Below, piece after piece: positions 1 to 5,190 of a DNA stretch of 5,190 nucleotides. The first letter of the stretch is position 1; each line of letters starts with the position of its first letter. The DNA comes from an uncultured Clostridia bacterium. GTDB taxonomy: Bacteria > Bacillota > Clostridia > Oscillospirales > CAG-272. The notes under the pieces were generated by a model that made no database searches, was not told where the DNA came from, and worked only from the letters and a program-made list of their open reading frames with translations. The stretch covers positions 1 through 5,190 of the forward strand of contig CALDMI010000220.1 of assembly GCA_937914815.1 (NCBI GenBank), given 5' to 3'. Made by a program: the position numbers and the translations under genes.

Positions 1-174
1 GAAGAAGAAGTCCTTCGGCGATCTCACTGTATTGAGCGCGCCGGAGAGCACCGTGCCGGGTGCCCATTTCTGATATTTCGCTCCGGTTTTCGTGTCAACC
101 GGCATATAAAGCGCGGCAGTCTCCGCAATCGCGGCAAAGAAGCTGTCAAGCCTGTCAAGTGAAAGCTTACGCAT
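1..174 (-). CDS. N-terminus of a second AsrA/hydrogenase-beta-like iron-sulfur protein (3' end outside window)
   Basis: An open frame starts at ATG 174-172 and runs off the left edge after 58 codons. It begins MRKLSLDRLDSFFAAIA, then ALYMPVDTKTGAKYQKW and finally LNTVRSPKDFFF. This layout, a short N-terminal helix, a strand region and then SPKxFFF, resembles the start of 4Fe-4S proteins of the AsrA/hydrogenase beta family, where the block usually continues with PQxE. The iron-sulfur motifs would lie outside the window, so the family is inferred from the N-terminus alone. The start is supported by AGGAGG at 183-188 with an 8-base gap and by an 8-base overlap with the upstream gene (ATG inside its last codons), a translational coupling signal. 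Context suggests another subunit of the module feeding electrons to the MvhD-type protein and HdrA, followed by an NAD(P)H-binding flavoprotein further left. Confidence 0.75.
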   Translation of the reverse strand, partial: MRKLSLDRLDSFFAAIAETAALYMPVDTKTGAKYQKWAPGTVLSGALNTVRSPKDFFF

Positions 175-1159
175 GGTTTGCCCCTCCTTCCACCGCGTCC
201 GACGGCTCGGGGTCCCCGGCGGAGAAATTGACAACGGGGGCACGCCCACCGACCTCGGCGCCAGCCTGATAATCGCCGTAAAGCCTGTCTATATCGGATA
301 TGAACTTACGGTTCAGAAGATGAAGCGGAATATGCTGCGGGCAGACGCGCGAACATTCGCCGCAGTCAGTACATCTGCCGACGACATGGAACGCGCGAAT
401 GATATGGAACATCTGTTCCTCAAAGGAGTTCGCCGCCGCCTTATTGGAGACGCCGGAGTTCGGGTTATCGAAAACGCACTTTTCGCATGTACAAGCGGGG
501 CAGACATCGCGGCAGGCATTACAGCGTATACAACGCGAGAGCTCGCCGCGCCAGAACTCGAATCTCTCGTCCGGGGTCATTGCCTCTATTCTCTTCACCT
601 CGTCAAATCTCGAGTTATCGCATACATCGCCCTCCTCGCCGAGGAGCTCATCATATGCGACATGCTTCTTCGATTTGCAGAAGCGGCAACGCTCGGAGAG
701 TATTTTCTCGCGCGGGAGTGTAATTTTTCCGTCGTAGAGGGTCTCAATCTCCACGGCATCGCCGTTTTCATGAGCGGAGAGGATATTCTCCGCACGGAGC
801 TTCAGCGTATTCACATCGCTCATACCGTCGCACGGAACGCCTATCGCATAGACGCGAGAGCGGTCAAAACGGTGCTCTGTCAGAAGCTGATTGAAGCTGT
901 ATGTATCACAGGGCTTCAGAAATACGAGTACCCTGCTCTCGCTCTTTGCGGTTTCCTTTATAAGGTACTTCGAGAAGTTGGCACCGCAGAAGATATTGAA
1001 AACAAAGCCCGTATCAAGCTCATCCGCCGAGCGGAATACCGCCGGGGTGACATCATAATCAAACTCTCCGCACCGCCAGCCGAGCACGCGGTCAACCGTG
1101 CCGTCCGAAAGAAGCTCCTTCGCGCGGGCGATGAGAGTATCACGGTTTATTTCTTGCAT
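167..1159 (-). CDS. AsrA-like double [4Fe-4S] protein, probable Flx-module subunit
   Basis: The 330-residue protein resembles the iron-sulfur subunit family of anaerobic sulfite reductase AsrA and hydrogenase beta subunits. These pass electrons between a FAD/NAD(P)H-binding partner and other centres. The N-terminal domain holds VFLKPCDTYSFNQL (79-92) and VYAIGVPCDG (103-112), matching the family's RACD and V-x-C segments, then CRFC (158-161). Two ferredoxin motifs follow: CIRCNACRDVCPACTC at 210-225 with another Cys at 228, and CTDCGECSRVCPQHIPL at 263-279. The CPxCTC extension and the CPQxI ending are both seen in AsrA. The last 30 or so residues are Gly/Ala/Pro-rich and look disordered. The start at 1159 has GGAGG at 1167-1171 and overlaps the previous gene by 13 bases. 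The role as an FlxB/FlxC-type subunit is inferred from context; I cannot assign the letter. An F420-hydrogenase/formate-dehydrogenase beta-like annotation is also possible. Confidence 0.8.
   Translation of the reverse strand: MQEINRDTLIARAKELLSDGTVDRVLGWRCGEFDYDVTPAVFRSADELDTGFVFNIFCGANFSKYLIKETAKSESRVLVFLKPCDTYSFNQLLTEHRFDRSRVYAIGVPCDGMSDVNTLKLRAENILSAHENGDAVEIETLYDGKITLPREKILSERCRFCKSKKHVAYDELLGEEGDVCDNSRFDEVKRIEAMTPDERFEFWRGELSRCIRCNACRDVCPACTCEKCVFDNPNSGVSNKAAANSFEEQMFHIIRAFHVVGRCTDCGECSRVCPQHIPLHLLNRKFISDIDRLYGDYQAGAEVGGRAPVVNFSAGDPEPSDAVEGGANHA
183..188 (-). promoter_or_regulatory. Ribosome binding site of the second AsrA-like gene
   Basis: AGGAGG, extended to AAGGAGGGG, precedes the ATG at 174 by 8 bases. 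It lies in the coding sequence for the Glu-Gly-Gly near the end of the upstream AsrA-like gene. It supports a real gene start at 174 even though only 58 codons are inside the window. Confidence 0.75.
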
Positions 1160-1581
1160 CTGATATCCTCCAGTCGCTTATTCTCGCCGAGAGCGGCGAC
1201 GGTCTTTACAAAATCGTTCATCGTGGCGGCGAACTTCGCGCCCTCCGCCGCGCTCACCCACTCTACCCTTGTGCGCTCACGCTCTATGCCGAGATAATCA
1301 AGCATTGAGAAGAGGAGCGCCATTCTGCGGCGGGTGTAGTAGTTACCGGTTGTATAATGGCAATCACCGGGGTGACAGCCGCAGAGTATCACTCCGTCAG
1401 CACCGCGCTGAAAGGCGCGAAGAATGAACATGGGATTCACGCGGCAGGAGCACGGGACGCGGATTATCTTGACATCTGCGGGATAAGAAAGACGGTTGTT
1501 GCCCGCGAGGTCGGCGCCCGCATAGGAGCACCAGTTACAGCAGAACGCCACGATAAGCGGCTTATATTCAGTTACTTGCAT
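1147..1581 (-). CDS. mvhD: MvhD/FlxD-type [2Fe-2S] electron-transfer subunit
   Basis: Proteins of this family (hydrogenase delta subunit MvhD; FlxD in Flx-Hdr systems) link an electron-donating module to the flavin protein HdrA through a [2Fe-2S] cluster. The 144-residue protein has the family landmarks: FCCNWCSYAGADLAG at about 13-27, RVPCSCRVNP at 41-50, and GADGVILCGCHPGDCHY at 60-76, with PGDCHYTTGN followed by a helical C-terminal half. The cysteines available are 14, 15, 18, 44, 46, 67, 69, 74 and 142; which of them bind the cluster cannot be read from sequence alone. The start at 1581 lies inside the last codons of hdrA, and GGAGG at 1592-1596 precedes it by 10 bases. In methanogens it joins HdrA to the MvhAG hydrogenase. 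Here the neighbours are AsrA-like proteins, pointing to an Flx-type NAD(P)H module instead. Confidence 0.94.
   Translation of the reverse strand: MQVTEYKPLIVAFCCNWCSYAGADLAGNNRLSYPADVKIIRVPCSCRVNPMFILRAFQRGADGVILCGCHPGDCHYTTGNYYTRRRMALLFSMLDYLGIERERTRVEWVSAAEGAKFAATMNDFVKTVAALGENKRLEDIRCKK
1167..1171 (-). promoter_or_regulatory. Ribosome binding site of the first AsrA-like gene
   Basis: GGAGG (in CTGGAGG) lies 7 bases before the ATG at 1159, inside the 3' end of the mvhD-type gene. It supports the start that overlaps that gene by 13 bases. Confidence 0.7.
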
Positions 1582-3566
1582 ATCGCGTCTACCTCCGCCA
1601 TTATCTGTTTATTCGAGAAGCCACGCAGGTCCATTGCGCCGGACATGCAGGCTACCGTACAGGCGCCGCACCCCTGACATACCGCCTCGTTTACCGAGGC
1701 GACACGGCGTGTTTTCGTCGTCCTGTCGGGCATGCGGAATTCTTTATCGATGTAGGTTATAGCACCGTAGGGGCACACATTTGCACAGGTCGAGCAGCCG
1801 TTGCACATCAGCTCATCCGGGTGTGCGACGCACGGGTTGCCGGTAAGCTTATCCTTGCAGAGAAGCCCTATTACTTTTGACGCCGCGGCGCCCGCCTGCG
1901 AGACCGTCTCGGGAATATCCTTCGGTCCCTGGCAGGTACCGGAGAGGAACACGCCCGCCGTCGGGCTCTCTACCGGGCGGAGCTTCGGATGTGCCTCGGT
2001 GAAGAAGTCGTTCGTATCCATGCTCGCCGTAAGCATTGTGGCGAGGTGGCGCGCCGACTTATCCGGCTCTATCGCCGCGGCGAGAACGACCATATCGGCG
2101 TCTATGTGGAGCTGTTTTCCGTATATGAGGTCGGAGCCCTGAACTTTCAGTTTTCCGCCCTCGGGCGTGACCTTGCCGACCATGCCCTTTATGTAATGGA
2201 CGCCGTACTCCTCTACCGCGCGGCGGTAGAACTCATCGAAGTTCTTTCCGGGGGTACGGACATCTATGTAGAACACATAGACCTCGGTATCCGGGTACTT
2301 GTCGCGTATCAGCATTGCGTGCTTTGCCGTGTACATACAGCAAATCTTCGAGCAGTATTCCTTGCCCTTATCCGCGCAGGCGGTGCAACGCGAGCCGACG
2401 CACTGAACGAATACTATCGTATGCGGGTGCTCTCCGTCAGAGGGGCGCAGGAGCGTTCCTCCGGTGGGTCCCGCGGCGTTCATAAGCCGCTCAAGCTCAA
2501 GGGATGTCACGACGTCCTTTGACTGCGAATAAGCAAACTCGTCGAACTTATCCATGGATATAGGATTGAAGCCGGTTGCGACCACTATCGCGCCGTACTT
2601 CTCCTCGACATATTCGTCCTTTGCCTTATAGTCTATCGCTCCGGCGCCGCAAACCTTAGAGCAGACGCCGCACTTTCCGGTTTTCAGCATCATACAGTGC
2701 TCCGGGTCGATTGTCGCGACCTTCGGCACCGCCTGTGCGAACGGAATGTATATTGCGTGGCGGTTGTCCATGCCGAGGTTAAACTCGTTCGGTATCTTCT
2801 TCTGCGGGCACTTTTCGGTACAGAGACCGCAACCGGTGCAGATATCCTCTTTTACATATCTCGCCTTGCGCTTTATTGTCACATCAAAGTTTCCGACAAA
2901 GCCCTTGACGCCGGTCACCTCGGAGTAAGAGAAAATTCTTATCTTGTCGTTCTGCGCGACATCAACCATTTTCGGCGTGAGTATGCACGCCGCACAGTCA
3001 AGCGTCGGGAAGGTCTTATCGAGCTGTGCCATCTTTCCGCCTATCGTGGGCTTCTGCTCCACTATATCGACCGGAAATCCGGCGTCGGCAATATCAAGCG
3101 CGGTCTGTATCCCGGCTATACCGCCACCTATGACAAGCGCGCGCTTTGTCACCGGGGTCTCGCCCGGGGTGAGCGGCGCATTGAGGTTTACCTTAGCCAC
3201 GGCGGCTCTTGCGAGGATTATTGCCTTTTCCGTGCCGACAGCCATATCCTTATGTACCCATGAGCACTGCTCACGGATGTTGGCTATCTCGACCATGTAG
3301 GGGTTTATCCCCGCAGACGCCGCGGTCTTTCTGAAGGTTGCCTCATGCATACGCGGAGAGCAGGAGCAGACCACAATACCCGTCAGGCGGTTGTTCTTTA
3401 TCTCTTCGGCAATCATATTCTGACCTGCCTGAGAGCACATGTACTGGTAATCGCGGGAGACGACCACCCCGGGCTCATGCCCGAGGGCCTCCGCAACCGC
3501 GGCGACATCCACGGTGCCGGCTATATTCGTTCCGCAATGGCAGACAAAAACGCCAATTCTCTGCAT
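1572..3566 (-). CDS. hdrA: Heterodisulfide reductase subunit A-like protein, FAD and multiple [4Fe-4S] clusters
   Basis: HdrA is the flavin-based bifurcating core of Hdr complexes. It splits electron pairs between ferredoxin and the HdrC-HdrB branch. The 664 residues show, in order: an N-terminal cysteine domain (VCHCGTN at 8-14, Cys44, VCSCSP at 66-71, Cys101) typical of HdrA; a FAD-binding Rossmann motif VIGGGIAGIQ at 145-154 with GGKMAQLD and DCAACILTPKM at 177-200; an inserted pair of [4Fe-4S] sites (CTGCGLCTEKCP at 243-254, and Cys291/Cys299/Cys302/Cys306); the second half of the flavoprotein fold with VVATGFNP near 328; and a C-terminal ferredoxin domain (CNGCSTCANVCP at 588-599, CQGCGACTVACM at 630-641). 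All expected ligands are cysteine, with no in-frame TGA for selenocysteine. The last cluster has Met where Pro usually follows the fourth Cys. The start at 3566 has AGGAGAGG at 3571-3578. Its 3' end overlaps the mvhD-type gene by 10 bases. Confidence 0.96.
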   Translation of the reverse strand: MQRIGVFVCHCGTNIAGTVDVAAVAEALGHEPGVVVSRDYQYMCSQAGQNMIAEEIKNNRLTGIVVCSCSPRMHEATFRKTAASAGINPYMVEIANIREQCSWVHKDMAVGTEKAIILARAAVAKVNLNAPLTPGETPVTKRALVIGGGIAGIQTALDIADAGFPVDIVEQKPTIGGKMAQLDKTFPTLDCAACILTPKMVDVAQNDKIRIFSYSEVTGVKGFVGNFDVTIKRKARYVKEDICTGCGLCTEKCPQKKIPNEFNLGMDNRHAIYIPFAQAVPKVATIDPEHCMMLKTGKCGVCSKVCGAGAIDYKAKDEYVEEKYGAIVVATGFNPISMDKFDEFAYSQSKDVVTSLELERLMNAAGPTGGTLLRPSDGEHPHTIVFVQCVGSRCTACADKGKEYCSKICCMYTAKHAMLIRDKYPDTEVYVFYIDVRTPGKNFDEFYRRAVEEYGVHYIKGMVGKVTPEGGKLKVQGSDLIYGKQLHIDADMVVLAAAIEPDKSARHLATMLTASMDTNDFFTEAHPKLRPVESPTAGVFLSGTCQGPKDIPETVSQAGAAASKVIGLLCKDKLTGNPCVAHPDELMCNGCSTCANVCPYGAITYIDKEFRMPDRTTKTRRVASVNEAVCQGCGACTVACMSGAMDLRGFSNKQIMAEVDAICK
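1592..1596 (-). promoter_or_regulatory. Ribosome binding site of the mvhD-type gene
   Basis: GGAGG lies within the 3' end of hdrA, 10 bases before the ATG at 1581, a rather long but workable spacing. It supports the overlapping start and coupled translation with hdrA. Confidence 0.65.
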
Positions 3567-3570
3567 CTTA

Positions 3571-3578
3571 CCTCTCCT
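3571..3578 (-). promoter_or_regulatory. Ribosome binding site of hdrA
   Basis: AGGAGAGG begins immediately after the hdrC stop codon, and its AGGAG core is 7 bases from the ATG at 3566. It fills most of the 12-base gap between hdrC and hdrA, leaving no room for a promoter or terminator. Confidence 0.75.
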
Positions 3579-3971
3579 TTACTTTGAATATTTCCGCAGT
3601 GCGCTGACTATCGCCTGCTGTGGGAGCTCACTGTCGAGGAGCTCCGGTATGTCGTCGGATTTCAGGTGATTGTTTCCTTTTTGCCGGACGGCAAGGAGGC
3701 GCACAGCCTCGATAAGCTTCGCCGGCTCGACCCCGCGGGGGCATCTGTCGACGCAGGCAAAGCAGGAGAGGCATTTATATACCGACGGAGACTTCATAAG
3801 AGTCTCTATGTCCCCGTTCTCGACCATGTATACAAACTGGTGCGGGTGATATTCCATCTCGTCATATGACGGGCAGGTGGCGGAGCATTTTCCGCAACGC
3901 ATGCATTTCAGCGGATTTACGCCGCTCATGCGAAGCAGCTGTTCCTTTTCTTTTTCATTTTTGCTCTGCAT
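3579..3971 (-). CDS. hdrC: Heterodisulfide reductase subunit C-like [4Fe-4S] protein
   Basis: HdrC is the small ferredoxin-like subunit that passes electrons from HdrA to HdrB. The 130-residue protein has two classical [4Fe-4S] motifs: CMRCGKCSATCPSY at about residues 23-36 and CLSCFACVDRCPRGV at about 67-81. The spacing and the short helical C-terminus match HdrC. The start chosen is the ATG at 3971, giving MQSKNEKEKEQLL. A longer frame begins at 4034, but its extra 21 residues lie over the end of hdrB and resemble nothing in the family, whereas GGGAGG at 3978-3983 sits 7-12 bases (6-base gap) before 3971. The gene overlaps the intact hdrB end by 17 bases and is followed after 12 bases by hdrA. 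In the frameshifted state, ribosomes leaving hdrB would stop about 90 bases upstream, which could weaken translational coupling. Confidence 0.93.
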   Translation of the reverse strand: MQSKNEKEKEQLLRMSGVNPLKCMRCGKCSATCPSYDEMEYHPHQFVYMVENGDIETLMKSPSVYKCLSCFACVDRCPRGVEPAKLIEAVRLLAVRQKGNNHLKSDDIPELLDSELPQQAIVSALRKYSK

Positions 3972-4168
3972 TGTATTCCTCCCTGACACCGAGCGCCTCG
4001 GCAAGCAGCTCTGTAAAATAAAGCGTCCTGACATCTCCTGTGCCGTTCTCCGTAAGATTGTACTTACAAAGAGGACATGCCGTCACAAGCTCTGCGGCAC
4101 CGCATGCGGCGGCGTTCGATGTGACGGCGGATGATTTTTTCTTTGCGAGCTCGCGGCTCTCGAGGGCC
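3955..4168 (-). pseudogene. hdrB: Displaced C-terminal segment of hdrB (+1 frame)
   Basis: When the reading frame is moved by +1 near 4165, a natural HdrB ending appears: LESRELAKKK, then an Ala-rich helix, LVTACPLCKYNLTENG, and a final EEYNAEQK followed by TGA at 3957-3955. TACPLC supplies the two cysteines missing from the upstream frame, and ESRELAKKK follows CCGG as expected in HdrB proteins. There is no stop in this frame over about 200 bases, and its end overlaps the hdrC start by 17 bases, as the other junctions of the operon do. The intact gene was therefore 4762-3955 with one base fewer (808 bases here, 807 needed) or two more. No independent start is apparent for this segment. It is a recent frameshift, a sequencing or assembly error, or much less likely programmed frameshifting. 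Confidence 0.87.
3978..3983 (-). promoter_or_regulatory. Ribosome binding site of hdrC
   Basis: GGGAGG ends 6 bases before the ATG at 3971. It decides the hdrC start at 3971 over the longer upstream frame from 4034, which has no comparable site and adds 21 residues without family resemblance. The site lies within the last codons of the intact hdrB frame. Confidence 0.8.
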
Positions 4169-4762
4169 GCCGCAGCATTCGTTACGCATCTGGTAGTTCA
4201 CCGGCTCAGCGCCGAGGGCACGGATGAAGTTCTCTATTATCTTCGGATTCTCGACATCGTCAAAAGCCATGACCTTTCCCGGACGGAGAAGAAAACAGCC
4301 GTAATATGCACCGACAGACCTGTCGGAAAGCGGATTTTTCACCGCCGCACGGAGCTTATCAAACCCGACGACGTCACGAAGGAGTTCAAGGTAATGATAC
4401 ACCTTTGTCTCTCCGTGGTACGGGGCGGACGGATTTTTATCCTGCGCTATATACGCGTTCGCGCGCGCGGAAAAAACAGGGTCGTTTGCCATTGCGTTAT
4501 TCGTCTGCTTTATGACATTGTGACAAGCCGAGCAGACGGTGACAAGCGGCATACCCATATCACGCGCGGCAATGAGCGCGCGGACGGACGACAGCTTTGT
4601 GGCTATCTCGTCATTCGATGTGACATAGACGCCGCCACAGCACTGCCAATCCTTTATTTCACATAGCTCTATCCCGAGGAGCTCTGCACAGCGACGGGCG
4701 AAGAAGTCAAGTTCCTTCGCCTTTGTGCGCAGGGTGCACCCGGGGAAATATGCTACCTTCAT
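4064..4762 (-). CDS. hdrB: Heterodisulfide reductase subunit B-like protein (CCG domains), frameshifted before its end
   Basis: HdrB carries two cysteine-rich CCG domains that bind the noncubane [4Fe-4S] clusters reducing the disulfide or other terminal acceptor. The open frame starts MKVAYFPGCT (Cys9), then WQCCGG (Cys41-42) and VCSACH (Cys77, Cys80), which completes the first CCG domain. The second begins with YYGC (Cys156) and NECCGG (Cys196-197). After residue 199 the reading frame becomes an unrelated Arg-rich tail and stops at 4066-4064, giving 232 residues. The expected last motif, TACPLC, is present only in another frame (see the entry at 3955-4168). Without the shift the protein would have about 268 residues, near the family's usual length. 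The start is supported by GGAGG at 4771-4775, 8 bases upstream. As it stands, the product lacks the last two cluster ligands and probably cannot form the second noncubane cluster. Family assignment is confident; whether the break is real is not. Confidence 0.9.
   Translation of the reverse strand: MKVAYFPGCTLRTKAKELDFFARRCAELLGIELCEIKDWQCCGGVYVTSNDEIATKLSSVRALIAARDMGMPLVTVCSACHNVIKQTNNAMANDPVFSARANAYIAQDKNPSAPYHGETKVYHYLELLRDVVGFDKLRAAVKNPLSDRSVGAYYGCFLLRPGKVMAFDDVENPKIIENFIRALGAEPVNYQMRNECCGGPREPRARKEKIIRRHIERRRMRCRRACDGMSSL
4153..4170. repeat. 18-base near-perfect palindrome at the hdrB frameshift
   Basis: GCGGCTCTCGAGGGCCGC pairs with itself at 8 of 9 positions around the central CTCGAG; the only imperfect pair is at 4158/4165 (T/G). 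It lies within the coding sequence, exactly where the hdrB reading frame is lost. It may be chance in GC-rich coding DNA, but imperfect palindromes are known sites of replication slippage and templated mutation, and also of sequencing error. Confidence 0.7.
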
Positions 4763-4770
4763 TTATATAT

Positions 4771-4775
4771 CCTCC
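4771..4775 (-). promoter_or_regulatory. Ribosome binding site of hdrB in the fumC-hdrB gap
   Basis: GGAGG (in CTGGAGG) is 8 bases before the ATG at 4762. It and an AT-rich spacer fill the 17-base gap after the fumC stop, so hdrB is read from the fumC transcript as far as the window shows. Confidence 0.75.
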
Positions 4776-4779
4776 AGTA

Positions 4780-5190
4780 TCAGACCATTTTCTCCGGGTG
4801 GAACACCTCGTCAAACCTCTCCGGAGTCAAGAAGCCGAGCTCAACGCACGCTTCTTTCAGGGAGATGTTATCGTGAAATGCCTTCTTTGCCGTCTTTGCG
4901 GCGTTCTCGTAGCCTATATACGGGTTGAGAGCCGTTACAAGCATAAGGGAGTTATGGAGATTATGGTACATCTTTTCCTTGTTTGCGGTTATACCGACGG
5001 CGCAGTTATTATTGAATGAAACTATCGCCTCGGCAAGCAGGCGCACCGACTGAAGGAAGTTGTACGCCGCAACCGGCATGAACACATTCAGCTCAAAGTT
5101 GCCCTGTGACGCCGCCATACCGACGGCGACGTCGTTGCCCATTACCTGGACGGCAACCATAGTGACCGCCTCGCACTGTGTGGGGTTCAC
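4780..5190 (-). CDS. fumC: Fumarate hydratase class II, C-terminal part (5' end outside window)
   Basis: Class II fumarases are soluble homotetramers that interconvert fumarate and L-malate without a metal cluster. The 136 residues seen are the C-terminal portion of a protein of normally about 460 residues. They begin inside the conserved block after the GSSxMPxK signature: [20 protein letters not shown], then [26 protein letters not shown] and [21 protein letters not shown] together with GNFELNVF and SLMLVTALN separates fumarase from aspartate ammonia-lyase, which has NPVVPEV and QLQLNVMEP at these places. The GTG at the window edge encodes an internal valine, not a start, so the gene continues past 5190. 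The protein ends at PEKMV with TGA, a plausible natural end for the family. The hdrB start follows after 17 bases with no terminator visible, so the two are very probably cotranscribed. The family call is secure; the physiological direction is unknown. Confidence 0.95.
   Translation of the reverse strand: MNPTQCEAVTMVAVQVMGNDVAVGMAASQGNFELNVFMPVAAYNFLQSVRLLAEAIVSFNNNCAVGITANKEKMYHNLHNSLMLVTALNPYIGYENAAKTAKKAFHDNISLKEACVELGFLTPERFDEVFHPEKMV

Noticed and set aside
173..1297. Long 374-codon open frame on the plus strand.
   Set aside because: It lies opposite the AsrA-like gene and the end of the mvhD-type gene, which have clear cysteine motifs and ribosome binding sites. The plus-strand product shows no family motif and reads as a shadow in GC-rich DNA.
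2697..3263. 188-codon plus-strand open frame inside hdrA, and similar ones at 1989-2522 and 4040-4666.
   Set aside because: All are antisense to strongly supported Hdr genes, have odd composition and show no recognisable domain.
3972..4034. Upstream extension of hdrC starting at 4034.
   Set aside because: The extra residues overlap the hdrB coding end in another frame and have no family similarity. The strong GGGAGG site points to the ATG at 3971.
4064..4170. Programmed +1 frameshifting to make full-length HdrB.
   Set aside because: No recognised slippery sequence with a rare codon or stop at the shift point is visible, and HdrB is not known to use recoding. A lesion or sequence error is simpler.
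5188..5190. GTG at the right edge as a start codon for a 136-residue protein.
   Set aside because: It is the valine of the conserved KVNPTQCEA segment of class II fumarase, so the gene is simply cut by the window.
4780..5190. Aspartate ammonia-lyase, a close relative of fumarase.
   Set aside because: [15 protein letters not shown] and SLMLVTALN are fumarase-type sequences; aspartase differs at each of these.
1..5190. Methanogen heterodisulfide reductase/hydrogenase operon using CoM-S-S-CoB.
   Set aside because: Class II fumarase, AsrA-like partners, lack of MvhA/MvhG and dense bacterial-style operon structure fit an anaerobic bacterium better, where the HdrB substrate is not CoM-S-S-CoB.

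Overview
The window is part of one operon read entirely on the minus strand (right to left). It encodes a cytoplasmic electron-transfer complex of the heterodisulfide-reductase (Hdr) type, plus the end of a fumarase gene. In transcription order it holds: the 3' end of a class II fumarase (fumC, 5190-4780), hdrB (4762-3955, frameshifted), hdrC (3971-3579), hdrA (3566-1572), an mvhD/flxD-type gene (1581-1147), an AsrA-like double [4Fe-4S] protein (1159-167), and the first 58 codons of a second protein that also looks AsrA/hydrogenase-beta-like (174-1, cut by the window edge). There is no intergenic stretch longer than 17 bases. Genes overlap by 8-17 bases or are separated by 12-17 bases, and each start visible in the window has a GGAGG-like ribosome binding site. 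I see no promoter, terminator, RNA gene, mobile element, repeat array or CRISPR.

The genes fit the FlxABCD-HdrABC arrangement known from sulfate reducers and many fermentative anaerobes. There, a FAD/NAD(P)H-binding module feeds electrons through ferredoxin-like subunits and an MvhD-type [2Fe-2S] protein to the bifurcating flavin of HdrA. One electron branch reduces ferredoxin and the other passes through HdrC and HdrB to a higher-potential acceptor. The NAD(P)H-binding subunit (FlxA-like) is not in the window and would be expected just beyond base 1. No NiFe hydrogenase or formate dehydrogenase subunit is visible, but both ends of the operon are cut.

The organism is most likely an anaerobic bacterium, probably a Clostridia-class Firmicute. 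This is inferred from strong GGAGG sites, tightly packed genes, moderately GC-rich DNA and the Flx-Hdr layout. I cannot name a genus. A methanogen is unlikely, given the bacterial-type class II fumarase and the AsrA-like partners, but is not formally excluded.

Two points deserve attention. First, hdrB is broken by a +1 frameshift at about 4165, inside its second CCG domain. The lost frame continues perfectly to the natural end of the protein, so it is either a very recent lesion or a sequencing error. It lies within an 18-base near-perfect palindrome. Second, fumC is directly joined to the Hdr operon. This suggests, as inference only, that the high-potential branch may be linked to fumarate/succinate chemistry, because methanogen thiol:fumarate reductase TfrB carries HdrB-like CCG domains.
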